NCBI GenBank assembly: GCA_900115795.1
Contig: FOXT01000007.1
Location: 1-64,000 of the forward strand
DNA: 64,000 nucleotides
DNA from: Lachnospiraceae bacterium XBB1006
GTDB lineage: Bacteria; Bacillota; Clostridia; Lachnospirales; Lachnospiraceae
Direction of reading: 5' to 3'
The notes under the pieces were generated by a model that was not told the origin of the DNA, searched no databases, and was given only the letters and a program-made list of their open reading frames with translations. This document shows, in pieces, positions 53,510 to 62,220 of the stretch (positions are counted from its first letter, which is position 1; the number at the start of each line of letters is the position of its first letter). A program made the position numbers and the translations under genes.

Positions 53510-56500
53510 TTAGCCCATAATTTTTTCCAATGTGCGTTGATAAATATTTTCATCCGTTACTCCTTCATCCGTGCGCATCTTGGTTGCTACTTCTACACGA
53601 ATGGTAACACTCACGCCATCAACTTCGTGAATTTCTTCCATCGCTTTTTTTAATTTGGATGCAATTGTCTCCAGCTCAATCCAGGAATTGGCATAAGTGA
53701 GCATAATAAATGTGGATTCTTTGACACGCGTTACCGCACAAGTTTTTCCGGCTACCTCCACAATCATCTGCCCCATTTTCGCAAGCAGCTTCTTTCCCAA
53801 TTCGGTACCTAATGTTTCGGTAATGCGGTCATGCTTCACATTCTGCAATACAATCATACCATAATTTCGGTTATGTTCGTTAAATTGTGTTGAATAATCA
53901 ATCAACGCATCCATAAAAGCGTGGGGACTCATAAGCTTTGTAATGGCATCTATTCGATAGTTCAATAGTTGCTCTTCCTCCCCGTAGCGCGCTTCATCGT
54001 AATCCATAAAGTAGCCTACAAGGCCCACGATTTTACCATTTCCGTAAACCGGCATTTTATTCGCCACGATATTATGTACCACGCCCCGAACGATGCATTG
54101 TCCGAGCGCATTTATCACGCGTTTTCCATTTCTTAAGACCTCCCACTCATCGTTCTGATAAGGAAGATTATCCACATGCCATCCCATTTCTTCGTCCGTC
54201 TTTCCAATAACCTCGTCCTGCGACTTAAACCCATAGAAATCAAGGAATGACTGACTTACACCACGAAATCTGCGTTTTTCATCTTTCCAGAAAAATTTAA
54301 GTTGCGCATTCCAAACCATGTTATCCCAAAGGTTCGCGTACTCAAGAATGGTTTCTTGCTCCTTTCCTTCCTCGGAAATAATATGCGTTAAATCCACCTC
54401 GCTTTTTTTATCATCCTGAAAGCTATCCTGGTGCATCTTTATACAAAATAGATACTCTTTCCCACCTGTGGCTGATATTTCCATTAAATATATCTCTCGC
54501 CATTGGTAACTGCCGTCGTTCTGTCGAATCTTGAATAATTTCATCAATGTACCACGCTTGCTACAACCAACTCGTTCTGCAATTGTTTTTGGATTCAAAA
54601 ACTCCAAATACGCTTCCCTTTGTGATGGGTATACAAAATCCTGAACAAATTTTTGGTTTCCTTTGTTTACATCCATCCCGGTTTGTGCGTCCAAATATTG
54701 AAATCTACCAATCAATGGTATCATAGACTCGTTCTCCACGTTCAGTAAATGCACTACCTCAAACAATCCATTTAGTCCTCGCAATTTCCGGTCCAGACGC
54801 TCTGTATCTTTTTGATTCTGATCCGCCGTTATATTATAAATTTCTCCTTTTAATATATGATGTCCTTCATACTCCGATATGGTTCGAGCACGAAAACGCA
54901 AATAGTTGCTGCCTATAGTATAATATATGGTTTCTGTATTTCCCGATTCCTCTGCTAAATCCGCAAAAGCTCTATACTTCCGCATCAATGCCGTTCCCGG
55001 CCTATACAGATGGGCATCTATCTCCTCAAGTGACATTTCTGTCTGCAGTATTTGCTTTCGATAGGCCTCATTCATAAACAAAGTTCGAAACGTTGTGCCA
55101 TTATCCTCTACAATCTCAAGCGGAGACTCTGTATATCTCGCATAGAAGCTTGCCATATCATAAAAATGCCGCCATTGTCTTTTCTCTATTGTAATTTTCT
55201 TCTCTTCTAAATGCGCAAACATCGATTCGATTGGCTCCGGTTTGCCATAATAATACCCTTGAATCTTTCCACATCCAATGCTACGCAGAAAATCTAACTG
55301 CTCTTTTGTCTCCACACCTTCCGCAAGGGTTTTGATGCCAATGTCCTTTGCCATGGTGGTTGTCGAGCGCACAATGTCTCTTGCTTTTTCTGTAAACGGG
55401 GTCAGGAAGCGCATATCGAATTTCAGCATATCAAATTCATAGTCCTTCAAAATCGTCAACGAGGAATATCCACTTCCAAAATCATCCATCCAGATTTCGT
55501 ATCCCGCTCCTCGAAACTTTCGAATCACCTCCGACATCAACGCCTCATCCGTTGCAATCATACTCTCTGTTATTTCAATATGTAAAAAATCTCTCGGCAC
55601 GTCATATTTCTCCACACAGCGCTCCACTTCGCTGAGCATGTCACACGATGAGAAATCCAGCCAGGAAAAATTAACCGACACCGGAACCATTGGCAATTGA
55701 TGACGCACACGATAATTAATTTGCTCGCACACCTTCTCTACCACATAGCAATCCAACTTGTGTATTTTTCTGTTTTTTTCAAGGGTTTCTATAAATTCTC
55801 CCGGCGGCAAAAATCCAACCTCCGTGTCAATCCACCGTGCCAGGGATTCCAGCCCGCAAAGTTGCTGCGTCAAAGAACGCACAACCGGTTGAAAATACAC
55901 CTGTATCCATTCTTTCTCCAGTGCCTCATCCAATTTTCCAAGGACATATTCTTCCATCCGGCGTTGTTTTGCCAATTCCTCCGAATACTCTACAATATCC
56001 GTCTTGTAATCGTATTTGATAAAATCACACGCCACCTTCGCCTGTGACAAGGTCCCCTCCACATCAAAGTGGATATCCGGTGTGAATCGGACAATGCCAT
56101 ACTTACTCTGTATGTTCTGACGGTTTCCATATTTTTCGCGAAACATACGACTTGCCGCTTCCGTTCGCTCTTTTGCTTTATATGCATCCGTAAAAATCGC
56201 AAAATGATCATCCGACAAACGTGAAATAAAGGCATCATCATAAATGGCGCTTAAAATCTCAGCCATAATCATGAGACAAGCGTCACCTTCTGCAATGCCT
56301 TTATTAATATTCAACAATTTGAAGTTCACCAAATTTATATAGACAATGGCATACTCTGCCTCGTTCAACTGCAAATGTACAGCCCTGTCATTCATACTCT
56401 TTACATAATTTACAAACCGGGCTTTTCCATATAATCCGGTTACTCGATCCAATTCAGAACTGGCAATTTCGAACTCTCTGGAAACAACAAATACATAAAA

Positions 56501-56860
56501 CAGGTCCCCTTCTTTTTCATCCGAAACCAGCGTTCCATAGTCTTCCACGAGACGCACATTTCCTTTTTTTGTCCGAATGTGATAAAAAATATGGTCATAC
56601 GCATTCTGAGATTCATAGATTTGAAAATCAATTTCTTTTTGCACAGACTGTAATTGACTAGCATTTACGATTCCATCAAAACTATTTCCTACGAACTCTG
56701 CAAATTCTTCATAGGTATCGCATTCAAACAAATGCACCATATTCTGGTTCGCATACAAAAGCTCATGTCCCTCTGCAGCACGGTATACAAACGCACCGCC
56801 GGACATCCTATCTGTAAACGTTTGTGCTAAATTTATTTTTACTTCTGGAGTTTTTACCAT
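53510..56860 (-). CDS. PAS-GGDEF*-EAL-PAS-GGDEF* signalling protein
   Basis: The 1116-residue soluble protein starts with a PAS domain (about 10-125), then a degenerate GGDEF domain (about 135-270; the GGDEF motif is replaced by LSDDHF). An EAL domain follows (about 285-540). The EAL residues are kept: ESLARW, NFSWLDF, EITES, DDFGSGYSS, KFD, AEGVETKEQ and QGYYYGKP, so c-di-GMP hydrolysis is likely. Further PAS-type domains follow, and the last 160 residues look like a second degenerate GGDEF (VKESTFIML at the motif position). The degenerate domains may bind nucleotide or only dimerise. The ribosome-binding site is AGGCGG. It is first in the unit with mgtC. Confidence 0.87.
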   Translation of the reverse strand: MVKTPEVKINLAQTFTDRMSGGAFVYRAAEGHELLYANQNMVHLFECDTYEEFAEFVGNSFDGIVNASQLQSVQKEIDFQIYESQNAYDHIFYHIRTKKGNVRLVEDYGTLVSDEKEGDLFYVFVVSREFEIASSELDRVTGLYGKARFVNYVKSMNDRAVHLQLNEAEYAIVYINLVNFKLLNINKGIAEGDACLMIMAEILSAIYDDAFISRLSDDHFAIFTDAYKAKERTEAASRMFREKYGNRQNIQSKYGIVRFTPDIHFDVEGTLSQAKVACDFIKYDYKTDIVEYSEELAKQRRMEEYVLGKLDEALEKEWIQVYFQPVVRSLTQQLCGLESLARWIDTEVGFLPPGEFIETLEKNRKIHKLDCYVVEKVCEQINYRVRHQLPMVPVSVNFSWLDFSSCDMLSEVERCVEKYDVPRDFLHIEITESMIATDEALMSEVIRKFRGAGYEIWMDDFGSGYSSLTILKDYEFDMLKFDMRFLTPFTEKARDIVRSTTTMAKDIGIKTLAEGVETKEQLDFLRSIGCGKIQGYYYGKPEPIESMFAHLEEKKITIEKRQWRHFYDMASFYARYTESPLEIVEDNGTTFRTLFMNEAYRKQILQTEMSLEEIDAHLYRPGTALMRKYRAFADLAEESGNTETIYYTIGSNYLRFRARTISEYEGHHILKGEIYNITADQNQKDTERLDRKLRGLNGLFEVVHLLNVENESMIPLIGRFQYLDAQTGMDVNKGNQKFVQDFVYPSQREAYLEFLNPKTIAERVGCSKRGTLMKLFKIRQNDGSYQWREIYLMEISATGGKEYLFCIKMHQDSFQDDKKSEVDLTHIISEEGKEQETILEYANLWDNMVWNAQLKFFWKDEKRRFRGVSQSFLDFYGFKSQDEVIGKTDEEMGWHVDNLPYQNDEWEVLRNGKRVINALGQCIVRGVVHNIVANKMPVYGNGKIVGLVGYFMDYDEARYGEEEQLLNYRIDAITKLMSPHAFMDALIDYSTQFNEHNRNYGMIVLQNVKHDRITETLGTELGKKLLAKMGQMIVEVAGKTCAVTRVKESTFIMLTYANSWIELETIASKLKKAMEEIHEVDGVSVTIRVEVATKMRTDEGVTDENIYQRTLEKIMG

Positions 56861-56957
56861 ATATCGTAACCGCCTCTTCGCCTTCTTATCATATTCTATA
56901 GTTTCATTCTACCACAATCTCTCCGACATTTCATGAAAATTTAGTTAATTTCCGTTT

Positions 56958-56995
56958 TAAAGCAAATAAGGCAGTACCTTTCCGTACTGCCTTAT
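56958..56995 (-). terminator. Terminator of psuK-psuG
   Basis: On the minus strand ATAAGGCAGTAC (56995-56984) pairs perfectly with GTACTGCCTTAT (56977-56966) across a 6-base loop and runs into TTTGCTTT. Confidence 0.8.
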
Positions 56996-57007
56996 GAATC
57001 GTTTATC

Positions 57008-57934
57008 TTATTTATTCAATTTTGCAAGTTCCACTGCAGTCTGCGCTGCCAATTTCGCATTGTTGTATACAAGCTGAATGTTGGAATCTAAGCTATCGCC
57101 TCCGGTAAGTTCTTTCACACGTGCAAGTAAGAATGGCGTGCTTTCTTTTCCGTGAACGCCCTGCTCTTCTGCTTCTTTCACAGCCTGATCGATTGCCTTG
57201 TTAATTACATCCGGATCCATGGAATATTCTTCCGGAATCGGGTTGCTTACTAAGATACCACCCTGCATTCCCATTTCTTTCTTCACATAGATTGCTTTCG
57301 CAAGTTCTGCCGGGGAATCAATCTGGTAATCAACAGAAAGTCCGCTGTGTCTGGTGTAGAATGCTGCCAATTCCTTGGTCTGATATCCTAATACCGGAAC
57401 ACCCTTGGTCTCTAAGTACTCTAAAGTAAGTGGTAAATCAAGAATTGCCTTCGCTCCGGCACATACTACCGTCACCGGGGTCATGGAAAGTTCTTCCAAA
57501 TCTGCAGAAATATCGAAGGTCTTCTGCGCACCTCTATGAACACCACCAACACCGCCAGTTGCGAAAATGGAAATACCCGCCATTGCTGCAATAATCATGG
57601 TAGTTGCTACGGTTGTTGCTCCGTCCATACCTTTAGCAACAATAATTGGTAAGTCACGTCTGGAAACTTTCGTTACCTCATGGCCTGCTTTACCAAGATG
57701 TTCGATTTCTTCTCTGCTAAGACCTGCTTTCAAACGACCGCCAATGACTGCGATGGTTGCCGGAACAGCACCATTGTCACGCAAAACCTTTTCTACGTTT
57801 AATGCTGTTTCCACATTCTGTGGATATGGCATACCATGTGAAATAATGGTAGACTCTAATGCTACTACTGGTTTACCAGCTTTAATTGCCTCTTCAACTT
57901 CCGGTGCTACATCTAAAAATTTCTTGTAATCCAT
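57008..57934 (-). CDS. psuG: Pseudouridine-5'-phosphate glycosidase
   Basis: PsuG splits pseudouridine 5'-phosphate into uracil and ribose 5-phosphate, breaking its C-C glycosidic bond. The 308-residue product has the characteristic VALESTIISHGMPYPQN near residue 27, KVSRRDLP near residue 90 with the catalytic lysine, and FATGGVGGVHRGA near residue 126. The start is the ATG at 57934, with AAAGGAG 10 bases upstream; a TTG two codons earlier is possible. It follows psuK by 15 bases in a two-gene operon and is followed by a terminator. Confidence 0.95.
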   Translation of the reverse strand: MDYKKFLDVAPEVEEAIKAGKPVVALESTIISHGMPYPQNVETALNVEKVLRDNGAVPATIAVIGGRLKAGLSREEIEHLGKAGHEVTKVSRRDLPIIVAKGMDGATTVATTMIIAAMAGISIFATGGVGGVHRGAQKTFDISADLEELSMTPVTVVCAGAKAILDLPLTLEYLETKGVPVLGYQTKELAAFYTRHSGLSVDYQIDSPAELAKAIYVKKEMGMQGGILVSNPIPEEYSMDPDVINKAIDQAVKEAEEQGVHGKESTPFLLARVKELTGGDSLDSNIQLVYNNAKLAAQTAVELAKLNK

Positions 57935-57949
57935 GTTCAATACTCTCCT

Positions 57950-59041
57950 TTACTCTTCAATCTGAGCGCGCTCTAGCGCTGCTTCAAAACTTAACATTGG
58001 GTTATTGGTTAATCTTGTCTCTAAAGTGATGCTTGCCGCTGCCATTCCAAGCATTACGGAATCTGCCAAAGAATATCCTTTGCAGAATCCGGTTGCCAAT
58101 CCGGACAAAAGCGCATCTCCAGCGCCGTTGCCGTTCACCATATTCGATGGCAATGGCTTTATAATCTGTTGCACTTCACCATCCGTGAAGAAACATCCCT
58201 TTGATCCAAGCGTAATCACGACATTCTTAACGCCTGCATCCAACATTACCTTAGCTGCTGCCATTAGGCTATCCTTATCTTCCGGGTCAATGCTGCGTTC
58301 TGCCAGAATTTCTGCTTCTAACAAGTTCGGCGTAATGGTGTGAATATAAGGCATTACACTCTTAAACTTCACAGTCTTGGCACAGGACACCGTCTCAGCA
58401 AAAATTGGACTCTTGCTGTTCTTGCAAATAGCGATGATTGTCTCCTCCGGCAGATTCGCGTCCACAATAATTAACTTACTGTGACTCAGCACTTCCCCTC
58501 TTCCGGCAATGAATTCCGGTGTCATGCGCTCGTAAATGCTCATATCGTTCACCGCTAATTCCATATCGCCGTCTTCTCTGGTAATATAGAGGTAGGTTGA
58601 AGTCCGATCCTCTTTCGAAATGATACACTCATGCGTATCGATGCCTAGTTTCTTACAACTCTCCATAATCTGTCTTGCATATTCATCATCGCCCATGGCA
58701 CTGATGAATTTCACGCTGTTCCCTAACAAGCTCAGATTGTGAGCAATGTTTCTTCCCACTCCTCCAAGGGACGTTCTTACCACGCCCGGATTGGAATCTC
58801 TCTGAACCAATTTCTTATCCGGTGTTCCACCAATATCCATATTCGCCGCTCCAAAAACGGTGATGTAAGTCGGCTGATGCATAATATATCCTTTTCCAAT
58901 AATGAAGCCCTTCTTCATTAAATTCGAAATATGCACTGCCACAGCGGAACGGCTGATTCCAGTCTTCTCTGCGAGATCTTCCTGCGAAATCATTGGATTT
59001 TCTAAAATCAGTTCGTATATTTCCTTCTCTCTATTTGTCAT
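57950..59041 (-). CDS. psuK: Pseudouridine kinase with N-terminal winged helix
   Basis: PsuK phosphorylates pseudouridine for PsuG. From the ATG at 59041 the product is 363 residues. Residues 1-55 form a winged helix-turn-helix (QEDLAEKTGISRSAVAVHI), and the rest is a PfkB-type sugar kinase with GAANMDIGG, GGVGRNIAHNLSLLG near residue 98, and the C-terminal anion-hole motif NGNGAGDALLSGLATG near residue 300. The HTH suggests that the protein also binds DNA, perhaps its own control region, which is rich in palindromes. An AGGAG site is 11 bases before the ATG. It is co-transcribed with psuG. Confidence 0.92.
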   Translation of the reverse strand: MTNREKEIYELILENPMISQEDLAEKTGISRSAVAVHISNLMKKGFIIGKGYIMHQPTYITVFGAANMDIGGTPDKKLVQRDSNPGVVRTSLGGVGRNIAHNLSLLGNSVKFISAMGDDEYARQIMESCKKLGIDTHECIISKEDRTSTYLYITREDGDMELAVNDMSIYERMTPEFIAGRGEVLSHSKLIIVDANLPEETIIAICKNSKSPIFAETVSCAKTVKFKSVMPYIHTITPNLLEAEILAERSIDPEDKDSLMAAAKVMLDAGVKNVVITLGSKGCFFTDGEVQQIIKPLPSNMVNGNGAGDALLSGLATGFCKGYSLADSVMLGMAAASITLETRLTNNPMLSFEAALERAQIEE

Positions 59042-59062
59042 AGCAAATTCTTCTCCTAACAA

Positions 59063-59155
59063 TTGCTTATTAACTTAAGCACAAATAAAGGATAGCACCT
59101 TTGCTATCCTTTGTCAACCACTTTTCTAAACTTTTGCTTATTTGTATTAGCGCAA
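59063..59155 (-). promoter_or_regulatory. psuK promoter with palindrome and flanking 22-bp repeats
   Basis: On the minus strand TTGACA (59117-59112) is followed after 17 bases by TATCCT (59094-59089). An 11-bp perfect inverted repeat (59087-59097 with 59102-59112, starting AAAGGATAGCA) covers the spacer and -10 box. Two imperfect repeats sharing TTGCTTATT at one end and CAA at the other lie on each side, at 59063-59084 and 59134-59155. The layout suggests a multi-site operator; the hairpin could also form in RNA if transcription begins upstream. Confidence 0.65.
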
Positions 59156-59238
59156 CTAAATATTCCTATTCTCTTCTTTCCCTGTTCCAGCTCTCTGACA
59201 AAGCGTAACCCCTGTCCGGAGCGGATTGCAAATTAGTC

Positions 59239-59296
59239 TATACCCGATAGGGTGTAATCGTTCGTTATTTTTCCACATTATACCCCATCGGGTATA
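59239..59296. repeat. 20-bp inverted repeat of CsoR-like palindromes
   Basis: The stretch 59239-59258 and the reverse complement of 59277-59296 agree at 18 of 20 positions. Each arm is itself palindromic: ATACCC-GATA-GGGTGT on the left and ATACCC-CATC-GGGTAT on the right. This resembles the ATACCC(N4)GGGTAT-type operators of the CsoR/CstR repressor family. It lies 6 bases after the stop of a small gene, with no obvious promoter or target gene, so it could also be a terminator-like hairpin without a U-tract. Confidence 0.5.
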
Positions 59297-59302
59297 TTTC
59301 TC

Positions 59303-59731
59303 CTAATCAATCCCTAATGCTCCACCGGAGCCGTCTGGATTTTCCATCCCTTTTAATATGGTAATTAGCTTTTCACCATCGTCGTCATCCATTGAATATG
59401 ACTTATGGTTTATTATGCATATTCCATTCGATATAATTTCTATCTTCCATGTTTTACTTCTATACTGAGCCGTGATTGTATATTCCCACCCCGTGCTTTC
59501 CTCACGTGTTATTTTCTTACATGGAATGGTATTGCATAAATTCACTACTTTTTTTATTTCCCCTTTTGATAATTCCTTCATATTACCATTATTTCCGTTT
59601 GTAATTGTGCAACTATCGATTTTCTTGGCTACACCATCGGATATCATCATGCTTTGATTATTTAAACTAAATATATAATAGCCCCCACCAAGAAATAACA
59701 CGATTAATGCTACTATAACTACCTTTTTCAT
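59303..59731 (-). CDS. Small secreted or membrane-anchored protein, unknown
   Basis: From the ATG at 59731 the product is 142 residues: a basic-hydrophobic N-terminal anchor (KKVVIVALIVLFLGGGYYIF) with no lipobox, then a polar domain with three Cys residues and an acidic DDDDGE stretch near the end. TTGGAG lies 9 bases before this ATG; an earlier ATG at 59764, inside the upstream gene, also has a GGAG site. No family was recognised. The domain pattern (WEYTITAQYRSKTWKIEI) suggests a small beta-rich fold. It follows another small orphan gene with close spacing. Confidence 0.6.
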   Translation of the reverse strand: MKKVVIVALIVLFLGGGYYIFSLNNQSMMISDGVAKKIDSCTITNGNNGNMKELSKGEIKKVVNLCNTIPCKKITREESTGWEYTITAQYRSKTWKIEIISNGICIINHKSYSMDDDDGEKLITILKGMENPDGSGGALGID

Positions 59732-59750
59732 GCTGGATAGCTCCAAAAAT

Positions 59751-59939
59751 TTATTGTTCTTCATCAATCTCCACTCCTATAATTTCGAAGAGTTTTCCAA
59801 GTTCCTCTTTATTTTGTAACTTGAAACTTTTTCCGTCGTACAGGAGGTAATCATTGTCTATAGCCAATTCTGCTGTTTCATATTCCCCTCTCAAGCTCAC
59901 ACCACCAAAGAAAAACATAACTATTGCTTCATATATCAA
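59751..59939 (-). CDS. Small orphan protein or gene fragment
   Basis: The frame encodes up to 62 residues (TTG at 59939) or 55 residues from the ATG at 59918. It reads YLLYDGKSFKLQNKEELGKLF near the C-terminus and has a hydrophobic start. No clear ribosome-binding site precedes either start, and the 5' side runs straight into repetitive non-coding DNA. It may therefore be the 3' remnant of a larger gene. It ends with GAGATTGATGAAGAAC-type overlap with the next frame. No function can be given. Confidence 0.4.
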   Translation of the reverse strand: MIYEAIVMFFFGGVSLRGEYETAELAIDNDYLLYDGKSFKLQNKEELGKLFEIIGVEIDEEQ

Positions 59940-59942
59940 TTT

Positions 59943-60261
59943 ACGTACCCTTTACTCGTATTATATTATTTCGCACGTAGCTCGAATTTCCCGGATTTAA
60001 TTTTTACGTTCCTATCTATCGCTTCTTTTGCTTTGGCACGTAACATTTCTACCCTTCAACTTATTCTCTTACACTCCGACTTTACTTACACCGCTGTTTA
60101 GCACGTAATCGCCACCTTCATCCTCCGTTGGTATTACGTTCCAAACGGTTCGATTAATCCAATTTGCGCGGAACCAGTGTTTTTCAGCTACGTACCAATT
60201 TCCTATTAGAAACTGTCTCACACGTAAATTTGAAATCCGACATCTTTTATGCCATTACTCA
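59943..60261. repeat. Alternating ACGTA motif array with about 32-bp pitch
   Basis: The only gene-free stretch here longer than 300 bases besides the riboswitch region carries short motifs centred on ACGTA. Their first A lies at 59943, 59975, 60006, 60038, 60071, 60103, 60136, 60168, 60190, 60222 and 60257. Odd copies read (T/C)TACGT(A/T)CC, even copies GCACGTAAC-like; copies 5, 8 and 11 are degenerate. Intervals are 32, 31, 32, 33, 32, 33, 32, 22, 32 and 35. Odd and even copies are inverted to one another (GGNACGTAA versus GCACGTAA). The DNA between copies is not repeated. The array is not a coding repeat, because 32 is not a multiple of 3. Confidence 0.65.
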
Positions 60262-60281
60262 GCGAGTAATTCGAATAAATT

Positions 60282-60326
60282 ATTATCAAAAACTTCCGTA
60301 GAACCCAAAATCTGCCCTACGGAAGT
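60282..60326 (-). terminator. Terminator of the butyrate operon
   Basis: On the minus strand ACTTCCGTAG (60326-60317) pairs perfectly with CTACGGAAGT (60301-60292) around a 15-base loop and is followed by TTTTGATAATAATTT. It lies 16 bases after the etfA stop. Confidence 0.82.
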
Positions 60327-60342
60327 CTTATTGTTCTTATAT

Positions 60343-61389
60343 TTACTTCTCAGCTAAAGCTTCCTTTAACTGCTGTGTCAATGCCGGCACAATCTTGTTT
60401 AAGTCACCTACGATTCCGTAGTCTGCTACATCGAAGATTGGAGCATCTTCATCTTTGTTGATGGCAATTACGATATCGGATTCTTCCATTCCGGCTACAT
60501 GCTGGATAGCTCCGGAAATTCCGATAGCGAAGTATACATTTGGACGAACGGTTTTACCGGTCTGTCCTACCTGGTAATCCTGAGCAAGCCATCCGTTTTC
60601 AACTACTGCACGGGAGCAGCTTACGGTTCCGCCGATTACCTCTGCCAAGTCTTTTAATAACTTGAAGTTCTCAGCACTTCCAACTCCACGACCACCGGAT
60701 ACAAGAATCTTTGCATCCATGATGTTCTCAACTGTCTTGGCTTCTTTTACAATGTTGATGATTTCAACATATTTGTTGTTCTTAGTAAAGCCTGGGTTGT
60801 AGTTGATTACTTCTGCTTTTGCACCCTTAACCGGATCAAGTTTCTGCATAACACCAGGACGAACGGTTGCCATTTGTGGACGATTGTCCGGACAAGCGAT
60901 TGTTGCGATGGTGTTTCCACCAAATGCAGGACGGGTCATAAGAAGCTGATTATGTTTCTGCTCGCTTCCGTCTGCCGGTGGATTCAATGGGAAATCACCG
61001 ATTTCAAGAACGGTACAGTCTGCAGTCAAACCGGTTTTTACTCTGGCAGATACGGTTGGTCCTAAATCACGTCCGATTGCAGTTGCACCAACCAACATAA
61101 TTTCCGGTTTGTATTCATTAATTACGGATGCCAATGCATGTGCATATGGCTCAGTTCTATAGGTTTCCAGTTCCGGATCATCCACTACGATAACCTTGTC
61201 AGCACCGTACTCTGCGAGTCCGTCTACCAGATTTCCAACATTATGTCCAAGCAAAACAGCTGTTACGTCCGTATTTAAATCTTTTGCAAGCTCTTTTGCT
61301 TTTCCGATTAATTCGTAAGCAATGCTGCTTACCACATTATCTACCTGTTGAGCGTAGATATATACGCCTTTATATTGTGTTAAATCCAT
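60343..61389 (-). CDS. etfA: Electron transfer flavoprotein alpha subunit
   Basis: EtfA with EtfB forms the flavoprotein that works with butyryl-CoA dehydrogenase; in Clostridia the complex bifurcates electrons from NADH to crotonyl-CoA and ferredoxin. From the ATG at 61389 the product is 348 residues. The N-terminal half is an alpha/beta domain ([11 protein letters not shown]); the C-terminal FAD domain shows [12 protein letters not shown] near residue 235, [22 protein letters not shown] and [11 protein letters not shown]. The start could also be a GTG at 61401. It follows etfB by 26 bases in hbd-bcd-etfB-etfA and ends at a terminator. Confidence 0.96.
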   Translation of the reverse strand: MDLTQYKGVYIYAQQVDNVVSSIAYELIGKAKELAKDLNTDVTAVLLGHNVGNLVDGLAEYGADKVIVVDDPELETYRTEPYAHALASVINEYKPEIMLVGATAIGRDLGPTVSARVKTGLTADCTVLEIGDFPLNPPADGSEQKHNQLLMTRPAFGGNTIATIACPDNRPQMATVRPGVMQKLDPVKGAKAEVINYNPGFTKNNKYVEIINIVKEAKTVENIMDAKILVSGGRGVGSAENFKLLKDLAEVIGGTVSCSRAVVENGWLAQDYQVGQTGKTVRPNVYFAIGISGAIQHVAGMEESDIVIAINKDEDAPIFDVADYGIVGDLNKIVPALTQQLKEALAEK

Positions 61390-61415
61390 CTTTTTCACCA
61401 CTTTCCTTCATCGTA

Positions 61416-62198
61416 TTAGATTACATGTCTTTCTTTGAGCTTGCCCATGATATAAGCTACGGATTCGGTTGGGTCTAAAACGACTTTCTCGCCGGCACCC
61501 TTTCTTACCTTATCAGAAGCTTTTGCAATCTTGGTTGGGGAACCTGCAAGTCCGATGTCACCATCGTCAACGTCTTTCAAGTCTTTTCTTCCCCAAACAG
61601 TTACCTCTTTATCATATGCGTCAAAAATTCCACCCGGTGTCATGTAACGTGGTACGTTCAACTCAGAAAGTGCGGTAACAAGACATGGCATTTTTGCTTT
61701 TAACTCATGATATCTGTCTTCGTACTGTCTCTTAACAATAATGCTGTCACCTTCTACCTTGATGTCTGCAGCATAGGAAATTACCGGTATTCCAAGATGT
61801 TCAGCAATCTGTGGTCCAACCTGAGCGGTATCGCCGTCGATAGCCTGACGTCCGGTGATGATTAAATCATAATCGATATTTCTTAATGCGCCTGCGATGG
61901 TTGTGGAAGTTGCCCATGTATCAGCTCCTCCAAGTACACGGTCTGTAACAAGGATTGCCTTGTCAGCACCCATAGCCATTGCCTCGCGAAGTACGTCGTC
62001 TGCCTTTGGAAGACCCATAGTAACAACGGTAACTTCTGCGCCTGTTTCATCTTTTATTCTTAAGGCTGCCTCTAATCCGGCTTTGTCATCCGGGTTCATA
62101 ATAGCGAGCATGCCTGCACGATCCAAGGTACCATCTGGATTAAATTTAACGCCGCCTTTGGTGTCCGGTACCTGTTTAATACATACAACGATTTTCAC
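61416..62198 (-). CDS. etfB: Electron transfer flavoprotein beta subunit
   Basis: EtfB is the smaller subunit of the electron transfer flavoprotein. The 260-residue product starts at a GTG (62198) with AAGGAGTG 8 bases upstream and begins MKIVVCIKQVPDT. Family features are FNPDGTLDRAG, MNPDDKAGLEAAL, the GRQAIDGDTAQVGPQIAEHLG segment near residue 120, and PRYMTPGG. In bifurcating clostridial Etf the beta subunit carries the flavin that splits the electron pair. It lies 22 bases after bcd. Confidence 0.96.
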   Translation of the reverse strand: MKIVVCIKQVPDTKGGVKFNPDGTLDRAGMLAIMNPDDKAGLEAALRIKDETGAEVTVVTMGLPKADDVLREAMAMGADKAILVTDRVLGGADTWATSTTIAGALRNIDYDLIITGRQAIDGDTAQVGPQIAEHLGIPVISYAADIKVEGDSIIVKRQYEDRYHELKAKMPCLVTALSELNVPRYMTPGGIFDAYDKEVTVWGRKDLKDVDDGDIGLAGSPTKIAKASDKVRKGAGEKVVLDPTESVAYIMGKLKERHVI

Positions 62199-62220
62199 GG
62201 TATTCTCACTCCTTATACAA

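Noticed and set aside
59943-60261. CRISPR array
   Set aside because: Spacing is regular, but the repeated part is only 8-9 bases, alternates in orientation and is not identical between copies; no cas gene is near.
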